DNA from: Desulfacinum hydrothermale DSM 13146
GTDB lineage: Bacteria > Desulfobacterota > Syntrophobacteria > Syntrophobacterales > DSM-9756
Assembly (NCBI RefSeq): GCF_900176285.1
Contig: NZ_FWXF01000005.1
Coordinates: 124,001-188,000 of the forward strand
Direction: 5' to 3'
Length of the DNA: 64,000 bases
Shown here: piece after piece, positions 55,072-64,000 of the stretch
How the letters are laid out: each line of letters starts with the position of its first letter
How positions within the stretch are numbered: position 1 is the stretch's first letter
Program-made: the position numbers and the translations under genes
The notes under the pieces: generated by a model
Databases searched by the model: none
The model's input: only the letters and a program-made list of their open reading frames with translations
What the model was told of the DNA's origin: nothing

Positions 55072-56379
55072 ATGACCCTCAAAACAATCCGAACGATTCT
55101 TTTCGCCCCAGCCTTTTTGATCTTGATCGGATGGCCGACGGCGTCCGGTTCGGCCCTCACCCTGCAAGAGGCCGTGCGGGAGGGACTGCAAGTCCATCCG
55201 GCCGTGGCCGCCGCCCGCCGGGATTGGGAAGCGGCCAAGGCCCAGTGGCAGGCCACCCTCTCCCCCTATCTGCCGTCCCTGGATTGGACGGCATCCGCCG
55301 AGGAACAAAACACGGGCGGAGAAAGGGACCACGTGGAGCGATCCTCCCTTTCCATGTCCTATACGATCTTCGACGGTGGCCGCAGGCGAACGGAAAGGGA
55401 CGTGGCCATGGCCCAGCTGGATCAGGCCCGGCTCACCCTGCGTCGAACCCGATTGGACGTGGTCCGGGACATCTCCGCGGCGTTCGTCCAGACCCTGGCC
55501 GCTCAGCAAATCTTGAAAGAACGGATCCTCCAGGTTGAGGACGCCGCCACGGATCTAAAGGTGGCCCAAGGCCGCTACCGCCTGGGAGTGGCCCTCAAGT
55601 CGGACGTGCTGCAAGCCTCCGTTCGCCTGGAAGAGGCGCGCTTCGAGAAAGTCCGAGCGGAAGGCGATTGGAACAAGGCGGCCGCCGAGCTGTGGTCGCT
55701 CTTGGGTCGGCCCCTGAAGGGCCGGTCCGAACTGGCAGGCTCGCTGGAACCCCTGCCGCCTCTCGCGGACCGGGACCATTTCCTCGCCCTGTCGGAAAAG
55801 AGGCCGGTGGTCCTCAACGCCGAGCAGGAGGTGAAGGCGGCCCAATCCCGCAAGCAGGGAACCACGGCGCCCTTTCTTCCCACCGTGAGTGCCCAAGCCT
55901 CCTATGCGGCCACCCACGGAAGTGGAATCTACGAAAGCGTGGACGATGAGCACCAGGTGGGACTCACCGCCACGTGGAACCTCTTTCGCCTGGACAAGTT
56001 CTACGATCGCCGAGCGGCGTCCTACCAGCTGCACGCCTCTCGAGCGCGCCTGGCCGACCGGATTCGCCAAGTCCGCCTGGAATGCCACAACCGCTACGAA
56101 GACGTGGTGACGGCCCAACGCAGCGTGGCCGCGGCGCAAGAGGCCCTGCGCCAATCCCTTCACAACTACCGCCAGGCTTTGGGAGAATACCGGGTGGGCA
56201 AGGGGAGCATCCTTGCCCTGGTGCAGGCGGAAAGCGCCCTGGCCGCCGCTCGGATACGGCGCGTCCAGTCGCTGGAAAACTATTGGATCGCCCGCATCGA
56301 ATTGGAACGGGCGGCGGGATCGGAGCGGATCGTGGCTTTACCGCTCAAGGTGAGCCCCCAACGTGGAGAGGTGCGTTGA
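55072..56379 (+). CDS. TolC-family outer-membrane efflux protein
   Basis: The 435-residue protein has a signal peptide (about 1-28) and the outer-membrane-factor pattern with two related helical halves: LTLQEAVREGLQVHPAVAAARRDWEAAKAQ in the first, GRYRLGVALKSDVLQASVRLEEAR in the middle, and YRQALGEYRVGKGSILALVQAESALAAAR in the second. Forms the trimeric outer-membrane channel of a tripartite exporter. Its stop codon overlaps the TTG of the MacA-like gene. Confidence 0.87.
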   Translation: MTLKTIRTILFAPAFLILIGWPTASGSALTLQEAVREGLQVHPAVAAARRDWEAAKAQWQATLSPYLPSLDWTASAEEQNTGGERDHVERSSLSMSYTIFDGGRRRTERDVAMAQLDQARLTLRRTRLDVVRDISAAFVQTLAAQQILKERILQVEDAATDLKVAQGRYRLGVALKSDVLQASVRLEEARFEKVRAEGDWNKAAAELWSLLGRPLKGRSELAGSLEPLPPLADRDHFLALSEKRPVVLNAEQEVKAAQSRKQGTTAPFLPTVSAQASYAATHGSGIYESVDDEHQVGLTATWNLFRLDKFYDRRAASYQLHASRARLADRIRQVRLECHNRYEDVVTAQRSVAAAQEALRQSLHNYRQALGEYRVGKGSILALVQAESALAAARIRRVQSLENYWIARIELERAAGSERIVALPLKVSPQRGEVR

Positions 56380-57563
56380 AACGAGCTGTCCTTCTTGTTC
56401 TGCTGATCTGTGTGGCTGTGGCAGGCACCTGGGCCTACCGCCGCTGGAACGCGCCCAAGGGATTGGAGATCCTGGAGACGGCCCAGGCCCAAAGGACCTC
56501 CATCCGGGATGTGCTGGTGGCCACGGGCATGATCAAGCCCCAGGTGGGCGCCCAGATCAAGATCGGAGCCCGGGCCACCGGCACGATCCTGGACATGCGG
56601 GTCCGGGTGGGAGACCGGGTGCGAAAGGGCGATCTCATCGCCATCATCGATGACCGGGAGATTCGAAAGGCCCTGGCCAGCGATCGGGCCGCCTTGGAGG
56701 CCGCACGAAAGACCCTGGAAGAGGTCCAACGGACCTATCCGCAAAGGATCCGGGAAGCCGAAGCACGCCGGCGGCTGGCCCGTATCACCTGGCAAAGGGA
56801 GAACGCTCTCATCAAGGAAGACTACACCACCCGGGAGGCCCTGGACCGGGCCCGGTCGGAACTGGACGCGGCGGAGGCCGTGCTGAAACGACTGCGCAGG
56901 GAATTTGAAACCCAAAGGGCCATCGCCCAGGCCCGGGTCCAAGAGGCCGAAGCCCGCCTGAAGCAAGACGAAATCCGCTGGAGCTATACCCGGATCACGA
57001 CCCCCATCGACGGGGTGGTCATGGACGTGACGGGACAGGAAGGCGAAACGGTGGTCACCGGGCTCCAGGTGGCCAACCTGGTCACCGTCATGGACCCCAG
57101 CAAGCTGGAAATGCAGATCTACGTGGATGAAACGGACGTGGGGCGCATCTCGCCGGGACTTTCCGTGGAATACTCCGTGGACACCTACCCCGAGCGCACC
57201 TTTTACGGCACGATTGAAAAGATCTATCCCCAGCCGGTGGTGCGCGACAACATCGTCTACTATCTGGCCATCGTCAAGATCCCCGAAAAGGATGCCCTGC
57301 TCCTGCGCCCCGAGATGACCACCTATTGCCGCGTGGTGCTCACCCGCAAGGACGGGGTTCTGAGCGTTCCCAACTCCGCCGTGAAATTCGAAGCGGGCAA
57401 ACAGGTGGTCTATGTGGTGACAGAAGAGGGCGGTGTCTCCAAAAGGCAGGTGCAGGTGGGCATCCGGGGTGAAGATCGAACGGAGATCCTTTCCGGGCTT
57501 GAGGAAGGACAGGTGGTGGCCACCAAGTTCGTCCCACCGGCCGGAAGACGCGGGCGGCCCTGA
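56376..57563 (+). CDS. MacA-like periplasmic adaptor (HlyD/RND-type membrane fusion protein)
   Basis: The 395-residue protein starts with a membrane anchor (AVLLVLLICVAVAGTW). It has a biotinyl-lipoyl domain split by a long coiled-coil hairpin (about 95-195; LASDRAALEAARKTLEEVQR, RARSELDAAEAVLKRLRREFE), flanked by GTILDMRVRVGDRVRKGDLIAIID and ITTPIDGVVMDVTGQEGETV. Beta-barrel and proximal domains follow. TTG at 56376 overlaps the TolC stop by four bases (TTGA), coupling translation. It links the MacB-type ABC part to TolC. Confidence 0.88.
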   Translation: MKRAVLLVLLICVAVAGTWAYRRWNAPKGLEILETAQAQRTSIRDVLVATGMIKPQVGAQIKIGARATGTILDMRVRVGDRVRKGDLIAIIDDREIRKALASDRAALEAARKTLEEVQRTYPQRIREAEARRRLARITWQRENALIKEDYTTREALDRARSELDAAEAVLKRLRREFETQRAIAQARVQEAEARLKQDEIRWSYTRITTPIDGVVMDVTGQEGETVVTGLQVANLVTVMDPSKLEMQIYVDETDVGRISPGLSVEYSVDTYPERTFYGTIEKIYPQPVVRDNIVYYLAIVKIPEKDALLLRPEMTTYCRVVLTRKDGVLSVPNSAVKFEAGKQVVYVVTEEGGVSKRQVQVGIRGEDRTEILSGLEEGQVVATKFVPPAGRRGRP

Positions 57564-57638
57564 ACGAAAGGGCCTGAGAGAAAAACGGGGCCGCCGCCGC
57601 GACGGCCTTTGGGTGCCCTGTTTTGGAAAGGCGAGGTC

Positions 57639-58361
57639 ATGAGCCTCTGTGTGCTGGAAAAGGTGAGCAAGACCTACACCACGGGAGACCTGGTGGTCTA
57701 TGCCCTGCGCCAGGTGGACCTGACCATCGACCCGGGGGAGTTTGTGGCGGTCATGGGACCCTCCGGGTCCGGCAAGACGACCCTCATGAACATCTTGGGC
57801 TGCCTGGATGTACCTTCCTCCGGTCGCTACGCCCTGGCCGGTAAGGACGTGACGGCCATGGACGACGATGAGCTCTCCCGGATGCGAAGCGAGCACATCG
57901 GGTTCATCTTCCAGAGCTTCCACCTGCTCCCTTACGCCACGGCGCTCGAAAACGTCTTGCTTCCCACCCTGTACCTGGAGCGCCCCGTGGACGGAGGCAA
58001 AAGCCGGGCCTTGGAATTGCTGAGCCTGGTGGGACTGGAAGACCGGGCGCACTTCCGGCCGAACCAACTTTCCGGGGGGCAGCAGCAGCGGGTGGCCATC
58101 GCACGGGCCCTTATGAACGATCCGGAACTGGTCCTGGCCGACGAGCCCACGGGAGCCCTGGACACCACCACGGCCGCCGGAATCATGCGCCTGCTGTCGT
58201 CGCTCAACGAACGGGGCAAGACCATCGTGGTGGTGACCCACGATCCGGAAGTGGCCGCCTACGCACGCAGGGTGATCCGCATGCGAGACGGCGTGCCCAC
58301 GGAACAACCCTCCGGCCGGACGCCCCGTCCCCTCACCGCCCACCCCCCCGTGACGCCATGA
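57639..58361 (+). CDS. MacB-type ABC transporter ATPase
   Basis: The 240-residue ATPase belongs to the LolD/MacB class: Walker [11 protein letters not shown]-loop [17 protein letters not shown], signature [15 protein letters not shown], Walker [13 protein letters not shown] and switch His [12 protein letters not shown]. It is separate from its permeases, unlike the E. coli MacB single-chain form. ATG at 57639 follows GCGAGG. Its stop overlaps the next gene's start (ATGA). Confidence 0.9.
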   Translation: MSLCVLEKVSKTYTTGDLVVYALRQVDLTIDPGEFVAVMGPSGSGKTTLMNILGCLDVPSSGRYALAGKDVTAMDDDELSRMRSEHIGFIFQSFHLLPYATALENVLLPTLYLERPVDGGKSRALELLSLVGLEDRAHFRPNQLSGGQQQRVAIARALMNDPELVLADEPTGALDTTTAAGIMRLLSSLNERGKTIVVVTHDPEVAAYARRVIRMRDGVPTEQPSGRTPRPLTAHPPVTP

Positions 58362-59575
58362 GACGGTTTATCTCCAGCCTTCATCAGGCCCTCAAGGCGG
58401 TGCGAGCTTTCAAGCTCCGCGCTGTTTTCTGCATCGCCAGCGTGGCTTTGGGTATCAGTGCCATCACGGTGATCGTGGCGGCCACCGAAGGCGCTTACCG
58501 AAGGGCCTACGAGATGGTGGATCGGTTCGGTCCGGACGCCATGCTGGTTCTGGGCGGCAGTGCGGAAGCCCGGGCCATCGGCCGCCGGGACAAGACGATC
58601 ACCGTGCAGGACGTGGAGGCTCTCCGCCAGGCCTTCCCCACGGCCTACCTGCTCGTGCCCATGAGTTCGGTTCGGGAGGTGAACATCTCCTACGGCAACC
58701 GCAGGCACCAGACCCGGGTGACCGGCACCACCGAAGGCTACAGCCGCAGCTGGTCCTGGCCCGTGGTGGACGGTCGGGATCTGAGCGAAGCGGACGTGAA
58801 GGGAATGCGCAATGTGGCTCTGATCGGCGCCCAGGTGGCACGAGAACTCTTTGCAAACACGGACCCCATCGGCAAATTCTTCTTTGTCCGCAACGTGGCC
58901 GTGCGCGTGGTCGGGGTGCTGGAAGAGCGGGGGACGACCGGGGCCGGCCACAACCTGGACGACCGGATCGTCATGCCCATCACCACGGCCATGAAAAAAC
59001 TTATGAATGAGAAGACATACGTGAACGCGGTGCGCATCCGCTTTCTGGACGCCAGGAACATGGGTCGGTACCGGCAAGAAGTGCGGGCCTTTCTCCGGCA
59101 ACGCCATGGCCTCAAACCGGGCCAGCCCGATGATTTCCGCCTTCTCTCATCGGAGGAAATCATCCGCTTTTTGGTGGCGCTCACGGGCTCGCTGGTGATC
59201 TTTATCGGGATCACGGGCGTCATGGCCCTGGTGGTGGCCGGCTTCGTGCTGGCCAATCTCTTCCTGCTGTCGGTCAGCGAAAGGAGTGGCGAGATCGGCA
59301 TCCGCCGAGCCGTGGGAGCGCGACGCAGGGACATCCTGTTCCAGTTTCTCCTGGAGGCCATCGCGCTCACCCTGGTGGGCGGCCTGCTGGGATTCGTCCT
59401 GGGAGTGGCGGCGGGCCCGTTGCTCAAGCTCGCGGCGGACTTTCCCATCTACTTTTCCTGGAAGGCCTTCGCCGCGGGTCTGATCCTTTCCATGCTGGTG
59501 GGCCTGATCTTCGGGCTTCAGCCGGCCCGGCGGGCCGCCGCCGTCCATCCCATCCAGGCCATCCGAAGCGGGTAG
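58358..59575 (+). CDS. MacB-type ABC transporter permease 1
   Basis: The 405-residue permease has an N-terminal helix (FKLRAVFCIASVALGISAITVI), a large periplasmic MacB-type domain (about 45-270) and three C-terminal helices with the FtsX-like loop GEIGIRRAVGARRRDILFQFLLEAIAL and FGLQPARRAAAVHPIQAI. Pairs with the second permease to form a heterodimer rather than the usual homodimer (inference). ATGA overlap with the ATPase gene. Confidence 0.88.
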   Translation: MRRFISSLHQALKAVRAFKLRAVFCIASVALGISAITVIVAATEGAYRRAYEMVDRFGPDAMLVLGGSAEARAIGRRDKTITVQDVEALRQAFPTAYLLVPMSSVREVNISYGNRRHQTRVTGTTEGYSRSWSWPVVDGRDLSEADVKGMRNVALIGAQVARELFANTDPIGKFFFVRNVAVRVVGVLEERGTTGAGHNLDDRIVMPITTAMKKLMNEKTYVNAVRIRFLDARNMGRYRQEVRAFLRQRHGLKPGQPDDFRLLSSEEIIRFLVALTGSLVIFIGITGVMALVVAGFVLANLFLLSVSERSGEIGIRRAVGARRRDILFQFLLEAIALTLVGGLLGFVLGVAAGPLLKLAADFPIYFSWKAFAAGLILSMLVGLIFGLQPARRAAAVHPIQAIRSG

Positions 59576-59598
59576 GCGCGGAGGAAAGCACGGTTACC

Positions 59599-60828
59599 AT
59601 GAACTTGTTACGGATCCTCTTGAACCTTCGGATCGCCCAGCGTTCCCTGGCCACCTTCAAGCTGCGAACGGCCCTGGCCATTCTGGGCGTCTTTCTGGGA
59701 ACCTTTTCCCTGGTGGTGGTCTCGGGCCTGACCCGATCCATGGCCCTGAAGACCCAGCAGGAAGTGGCCGCCCTGGGGGAGAACCTGCTGATCGTCCAAA
59801 GCGGCATCGTCCGCACCTTCGGGAACCGGGCGCGTCTTATGAACCAGGCCACCACCTTGACCTTGGAAGACGCCCGGGCCATCCTGGAAAGCACCCCGTC
59901 CGTCACCCACGTCTCCCCGTCGTCCGGCAAGACCTTTCCCGTGCGCTACGGATCCCTCCTGCTGAAGGATGTGATGGTCACCGGAGCCACGCCCAATTAT
60001 CCCCTGGTGCGGAACTTCCACCCGGAACGGGGGCGCTTTCTGACACCGGACGATGAAAGGAACCTTCGGCGCGTGGCGGTTCTGGGCCGCAAGATCGCCG
60101 ACACGATCTTTCCGGGAACGGACCCCCTGGGAAAGATCGTTCTCCTTTGGCGCGTGCCCTGCCGGGTGGTGGGCGTGATGGAGCCCAAGGGATCCGACGT
60201 GTCGGGCTTCGATCAGGACAATCAAATCTTCGTGCCCCTGTCCACCTTTCTCAAACGCTTCACCCACCAGACCTATGTGTCCACCGTCTATGTGAAGGTG
60301 ATCCGGGAGGAGGCGCTGGCGGCGACCAAACGAAACCTGGAAGACTTGTTGCGGACCCGACACGGGATCGAGCCGGGAGAGCGGGACGACTTCACGGTGG
60401 TGGATCTTCGGGACGTGATGTCGCTCAAGAACCAGGCCATGGACATGATCTCCCTGCTGGGACGCATCGCCGCGGCCGTCTCCTTCGCCATCGGGGGCCT
60501 GGGGATCCTTTCCATCATGATCCTCATGGTCAACGAACGCCGCTTGGAAATCGGCCTGCGCCGGGCCGTGGGCTCCCGACGCCGGGATGTGGTCACCCAG
60601 TTTCTGCTGGAATCGTCCGTGATCGCCCTGGCCGGAGGCATCCTGGGAGCGGTCTTGGGCCTGGCTGCAAGCCTTGCGCTCTTCCATCTTCTGGGCTATC
60701 CCCTGGTGGCTTCCTGGCCCGGACTGATCTTGGGCTTCGGCGCCTCCATTTCCGTGGGCATCCTGGCGGGGATCTACCCCTCTCAGCGGGCCCTGGCCAT
60801 CCAGCCCGTGGATGTGATGCGGACCTGA
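59599..60828 (+). CDS. MacB-type ABC transporter permease 2
   Basis: The 409-residue paralogue of permease 1 has the same layout: N-terminal helix (FKLRTALAILGVFLGTFSLVVV), a periplasmic domain and C-terminal helices with RRLEIGLRRAVGSRRRDVVTQFLLE and GIYPSQRALAIQPVDVMRT. It is last in the efflux operon, 23 bases after permease 1. Gap to the next gene is 119 bases. Confidence 0.88.
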   Translation: MNLLRILLNLRIAQRSLATFKLRTALAILGVFLGTFSLVVVSGLTRSMALKTQQEVAALGENLLIVQSGIVRTFGNRARLMNQATTLTLEDARAILESTPSVTHVSPSSGKTFPVRYGSLLLKDVMVTGATPNYPLVRNFHPERGRFLTPDDERNLRRVAVLGRKIADTIFPGTDPLGKIVLLWRVPCRVVGVMEPKGSDVSGFDQDNQIFVPLSTFLKRFTHQTYVSTVYVKVIREEALAATKRNLEDLLRTRHGIEPGERDDFTVVDLRDVMSLKNQAMDMISLLGRIAAAVSFAIGGLGILSIMILMVNERRLEIGLRRAVGSRRRDVVTQFLLESSVIALAGGILGAVLGLAASLALFHLLGYPLVASWPGLILGFGASISVGILAGIYPSQRALAIQPVDVMRT

Positions 60829-60947
60829 GATAGGTCCCAGCGGTTGTCTTGCGCCAGGCCATTTGATATTCCAGCCGGGCGAATCGCCTCCATAGGAAAA
60901 TACGCTGTGGTGTCCACTCCACCTCAGCGGCAAGGGGACGTTATTTT

Positions 60948-62030
60948 ATGAAACGCTGGCTGCTTTGGATCTTTGTCGCCGCGCTCGTGGCGGCAGGAAC
61001 CCTTCTCTTCCTGGACACACACCCCGTGAAGGAATGGGAAAACCAGGGTGCACTCCTCATGGAACGCTTTTCACAGACCAAAGAGGCGGCCCGGGGGGCC
61101 CTGGACAAATTCCTGGCCGCCTCGCCCCGGAAGACTCCCCAAAAGACCCCGGGCCGGCCCACCTCCCCTCCGTCCCGCGGTACGGAAACCGCCTCGGCGC
61201 AGGTTTGGAAGGAGCCGATCACGGGCATGCGCTTCGTGTGGATCCCCGGCGGCTGTTTTCCCATGGGCAGTGACCCGGGAGAAGACGGGCGCGATCGGGA
61301 CGAAGGCCCCAAGCACCAGGTCTGCGTGGATGGATTCTGGATGGGACGCTCCGAAGTCACCCGGGGGCAATTTCGAACCTTCGTGGAGAAGACGGGTTAT
61401 GTGACCGACGCGGAACGACAAGGCTATTCCTGGGTCTACGACGGCAAATGGGAAAAGAAGCCGGGCTATTCCTGGCGCCGGCCTGGTTTCGCCCAAACCG
61501 ACGATCACCCTGTGGTCCACGTGTCCCTCAACGATGCCCAAGCCATGGCCCACTGGCTGACCCAGCATTCCAAGGGCACCTTTCGGCTGCCCACCGAAGC
61601 GGAATGGGAATACGCCTGCCGGGCGGGCACCCTGGGTGCCCGCTTCTGGGGGGAAGATCCCGCCGCGGCCTGTGACTTTGCCAACGTGGCGGACAAAACC
61701 GCCCGAAAGAAATTTCCGGCCTGGCGGATCCACCCCTGTTCGGACGGGTTCGTCTTCACAGCCCCGGTGGCAACGTTTCGGCCCAACGGCTTCGGCCTGT
61801 ACGACATGCTGGGAAATGTGTGGGAATGGTGCGCCGACGTCTACGATCCCCAGGCGTACCGGAACCATTCGGAAAAGAACCCCGTGGTGGAAAAGGGCGG
61901 AACGGCCCGGGTGGTGCGTGGCGGCAGTTGGTACAGCCAGCCGCAATACGTGCGCTCGGCCGGGCGGGATCAACTGAGCCGACCCGATCGACGCAGCCAG
62001 GACCAGGGCTTTCGTCTCATCCGCCGGTAA
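60948..62030 (+). CDS. Membrane-anchored SUMF1/FGE-sulfatase-like domain protein
   Basis: The 360-residue protein has an N-terminal membrane anchor (WLLWIFVAALVAAGTLLFL), a Pro/Lys-rich linker (about 25-85) and a SUMF1 domain (about 88-360): GGCFPMGSDPGEDGRDRDEGPKHQVCVDGFWMGRSEVT, FRLPTEAEWEYACRAGT, NGFGLYDMLGNVWEWCAD and VRGGSWYSQPQYVRSAGRD. True formylglycine-generating enzymes have a copper-binding Cys pair late in the domain that I do not see here, so it is probably a non-enzymatic sensor or binding domain. Same strand as the efflux operon, 119 bases after it. Confidence 0.83.
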   Translation: MKRWLLWIFVAALVAAGTLLFLDTHPVKEWENQGALLMERFSQTKEAARGALDKFLAASPRKTPQKTPGRPTSPPSRGTETASAQVWKEPITGMRFVWIPGGCFPMGSDPGEDGRDRDEGPKHQVCVDGFWMGRSEVTRGQFRTFVEKTGYVTDAERQGYSWVYDGKWEKKPGYSWRRPGFAQTDDHPVVHVSLNDAQAMAHWLTQHSKGTFRLPTEAEWEYACRAGTLGARFWGEDPAAACDFANVADKTARKKFPAWRIHPCSDGFVFTAPVATFRPNGFGLYDMLGNVWEWCADVYDPQAYRNHSEKNPVVEKGGTARVVRGGSWYSQPQYVRSAGRDQLSRPDRRSQDQGFRLIRR

Positions 62031-62099
62031 GTGGCCGCCCCGGGGATCACGTGCGTTCGAAAGGCCATGGCGCCCTGGGCACCATCCTTGCACCATCCA

Positions 62100-62225
62100 C
62101 AGGTGGGAGCTTGTGCCAGAACGCCCAGGGGGTCCCCTTCTTGTGCGGACGAAAGGCTGGGGCTCCCAGGCGGGCACGCGCTGCCGGCCCGGCCTTGCGG
62201 GAGTAGGGGCGGATTGCGAACCCAT
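62100..62225 (+). repeat. Dispersed repeat family B, copy 3
   Basis: Contains GAGCTTGTGCCAGAACGCCC, CCCCTTCTTGTGCGGACGAAAGGCTGG, CTTGCGGGAG and TAGGGGCGGATTGCGAACCC. It lies between the SUMF1 and M48 genes. Confidence 0.55.
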
Positions 62226-62318
62226 CTTCTCCCGGGCGGATCCCTGTGGTAGCCTGGATGGCCGGAAAGGTCAGGGGATCGTCGGATGCCACGTCCAGGG
62301 GAAACGAGGTGACGGATC

Positions 62319-63656
62319 ATGGGAGGCGCACACAAGAGAGGGAACCGCAAGGGCCGACGGCACCTTCCGGCTGTGTTGGCCGTATTGGCCGTATTGATGG
62401 TCACGGCGGCCTGCGCCGTGAATCCGGTGACGCACCAAAGCCAGCTTTCGCTCATGAGCGAACAGCAGGAAATCGCCACGGGTCAAAAGCTCTACCCCCT
62501 CTATACCCAGATGTCCTACGGGCTCTTTCAGGATCCCGACCTGCAGGCCTATGTGAAAAGGATCGGACAACGCTTGGCCGCCGTGAGCCACCGGCCCCAG
62601 GTGCCTTACGATTTCAATGTGGTGAACAGTTCGGACCTGAACGCCTACGCTCTCCCGGGAGGCAAAATCTCCATCACGCGGGGGCTGGTGGCCAAGATGC
62701 AAAACGAAGCGCAGCTGGCGGCCGTCTTGGGCCACGAGATCGGCCACGTGGCAGCGCTCCATCCCACCAGCAGCTACACCCGGCAGGTGCTGGGAGGGCT
62801 CTTCACGTCCGTGGGGTCCCTGGTGCTGCAGACGGCAGGGGTGCCGGGCGGGGACCTGATCTCCCAGGCGGGACTCCTGGCCACCAACCTCACCCTCATG
62901 AAATACAGCCGCGACCAGGAACGGGAGGCGGACGAACTGGGCATGGAATACATGGTGCGCGCGGGCTACAACCCGGCCGGTTTCGTGCAATCCATGGCCA
63001 TCCTTATGGACGAAAGGGACCGGGAACCGTCCCAGCTGGAAAGCTTCTTTTCCAGCCACCCGCTCACCACGGAGCGCGTGGCGGCGGCCAACAGGCGCCT
63101 GGAACGCTACGGAACGCAACTGCGCACCCCGCAGGCCCTCCGGAGAGAAACCTTTCGTCGCAAGACAGCCTACCTGAGGCAAGTGGAACCGGCCTACGAG
63201 CTCATGGACCAGGCCAAGGAAGCCCTGGGGAATAAACGCACCGGCGAAGCGCTGCATCTCCTTCGCCAGGCCACGTCCCGAGCGCCCCGCGAGGCGCTCC
63301 TGTGGGTCTATCGGGCGGTTGCCGAAGACCTGGAGGACCACGAGGGACAAGCCCTTTCCGCCGCCCGCAAGGCCGTGCGGCTCTATCCGGACCTCTACCA
63401 CGCCCGCTATGTGGCCGGGGTGATCACCTTCAAGGCCGAAGCCCACCGGGAAAGCCTGGAGCATTTGCAAGCGGCGGACCGGCTCGTTCCCGACCAGCCT
63501 TCCGTCACCTTCTACCAGGGCCGCAACTGGGAAGCCATGGGACAAAGGGATCGGGCGGCTCGCGCCTACTACGCGGTGCTGAAGAAGGTCCAAAAGGGAC
63601 CCATGGCCCAGTATTGCTATCGTCGCCTGGTCCAGTGGGGATACATTCGAAGATAG
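62319..63656 (+). CDS. M48-family metalloprotease lipoprotein with C-terminal TPR region (BepA-like)
   Basis: The 445-residue protein has a lipoprotein signal ending at LMVTAAC (Cys32), an M48 domain with the zinc motif HEIGHVAALHP and the downstream metal ligand in READELGMEY, and a C-terminal half (about 280-445) of TPR-like repeats. This resembles BepA/YfgC, a periplasmic protease and chaperone acting on outer-membrane assembly. ATG at 62319 follows GAGGTGACGG. Next to the envelope exporter genes, consistent with a cell-envelope role. Confidence 0.88.
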   Translation: MGGAHKRGNRKGRRHLPAVLAVLAVLMVTAACAVNPVTHQSQLSLMSEQQEIATGQKLYPLYTQMSYGLFQDPDLQAYVKRIGQRLAAVSHRPQVPYDFNVVNSSDLNAYALPGGKISITRGLVAKMQNEAQLAAVLGHEIGHVAALHPTSSYTRQVLGGLFTSVGSLVLQTAGVPGGDLISQAGLLATNLTLMKYSRDQEREADELGMEYMVRAGYNPAGFVQSMAILMDERDREPSQLESFFSSHPLTTERVAAANRRLERYGTQLRTPQALRRETFRRKTAYLRQVEPAYELMDQAKEALGNKRTGEALHLLRQATSRAPREALLWVYRAVAEDLEDHEGQALSAARKAVRLYPDLYHARYVAGVITFKAEAHRESLEHLQAADRLVPDQPSVTFYQGRNWEAMGQRDRAARAYYAVLKKVQKGPMAQYCYRRLVQWGYIRR

Positions 63657-63809
63657 GAAGGAACGGCGGCCCGACGCTTCCAACCGCGACCGGGGCCGCT
63701 CCAGCCCCCAACAGCGTCCGCAGGCATCACCCCGGGTCGCGGATCACAGGCCGGGAGGGCCGGCCGTCATCCTTTGGCTTGTGCCCGGGCGCCCTGGCCG
63801 CCGATGGGA

Positions 63810-64000
63810 TCAGTGGGCAATCACCTTGCCCAGGAAATCGCGCAGGCGGGGATTTTCAGGATTGGAGAAGAAGGCCTCCGGCGGCCCCTCTTCCTGGATG
63901 CGCCCGCCGTCGATGAAGATCACCCGGTCCGCCACTTCCTTGGCGAAGCCCATCTCATGGGTTACCACCACCATGGTCATGCCTTCCCGAGCCAGCTGCT
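63810..64000 (-). CDS. Polar amino-acid ABC transporter ATPase, C-terminal part (gene cut by window edge)
   Basis: On the minus strand the visible frame reads [28 protein letters not shown], then ends at TGA (63812-63810). This is the switch-His region and C-terminus of a GlnQ-like ATPase, closely similar to AapP at 47267 but with a different sequence, so a second amino-acid ABC transporter lies beyond the window edge. Confidence 0.85.
   Translation of the reverse strand, partial: QLAREGMTMVVVTHEMGFAKEVADRVIFIDGGRIQEEGPPEAFFSNPENPRLRDFLGKVIAH

Noticed and set aside
56280-58343. 687-codon open frame on the minus strand
   Set aside because: Antisense to the MacA-like and MacB-type ATPase genes, which have all expected motifs. 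No ribosome-binding site or recognisable domain.

Overview
The window is about 64 kb of GC-rich bacterial chromosome with dense, mostly operonic genes. Gene content points to an anaerobic Desulfobacterota-type (Syntrophobacter/Desulfacinum-like) organism. It has a membrane pyrophosphatase, a tungsten-type aldehyde:ferredoxin oxidoreductase with a MoaD-like partner, 2-oxoacid:ferredoxin oxidoreductase subunits, a DsrE-family protein with an in-frame UGA, PAS-rich histidine kinases and a CarD-type regulator. The lineage is inferred from gene content, not from a marker gene. I saw no rRNA, tRNA, CRISPR array, prophage or transposase.

Layout. 0-7 kb: the end of hppA, then carD, a PIN/TRAM protein, an RluA-family pseudouridine synthase, recJ (opposite strand), a PC4-like protein with an unknown partner, and a DsrE-family gene interrupted by UGA that I read as selenocysteine. 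7-14 kb: a FetAB-like ABC exporter, a receiver/binding-protein/CheW fusion and a multi-PAS hybrid kinase. 14-17.5 kb: four overlapping genes that look like a split SbcCD (Rad50/Mre11) machine. The Walker A half carries exact 39-residue Pro-Pro repeats and a CxxC hook; the nuclease, a small coiled-coil protein and the Walker B half are separate genes. 17.7-25 kb: an M55 aminopeptidase, an MFS transporter, a Cpx-like two-component system divergent from two Spy/CpxP-like genes with CpxR-box-like sites between, and an AT-rich patch with two exported unknown proteins. 25-39 kb: a CHASE4 hybrid kinase, proS, small hydrolases, a glycosyltransferase/acetyltransferase pair, an S51/CysRS-tail fusion, a HAD hydrolase and a URO-D-family protein. 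39.6-46 kb: the AOR/MoaD locus, a flavin-type split-barrel protein, a FadH-like flavoenzyme, threonine aldolase and a sugar kinase. 47-52 kb: a complete polar amino-acid ABC transporter (AapJQMP type). 52.6-62 kb: korA and a korB-korC fusion followed after 13 bases by a TolC/MacA/MacB-type efflux operon with two separate permeases, then an anchored SUMF1-domain protein. 62-64 kb: an M48 lipoprotein metalloprotease and the end of a second amino-acid ABC ATPase.

Three families of short dispersed repeats sit between genes: a roughly 60 bp block often followed by a GC-rich hairpin (five copies), a second hairpin-bearing family (three copies), and heptamer arrays of the ATSACGG type (five copies), some running into coding sequence or ribosome-binding sites.

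Start codons were chosen by ribosome-binding site and family alignment; several differ from the longest reading frame and this is stated in each entry. Gene functions come from motif recognition alone, without database searches.
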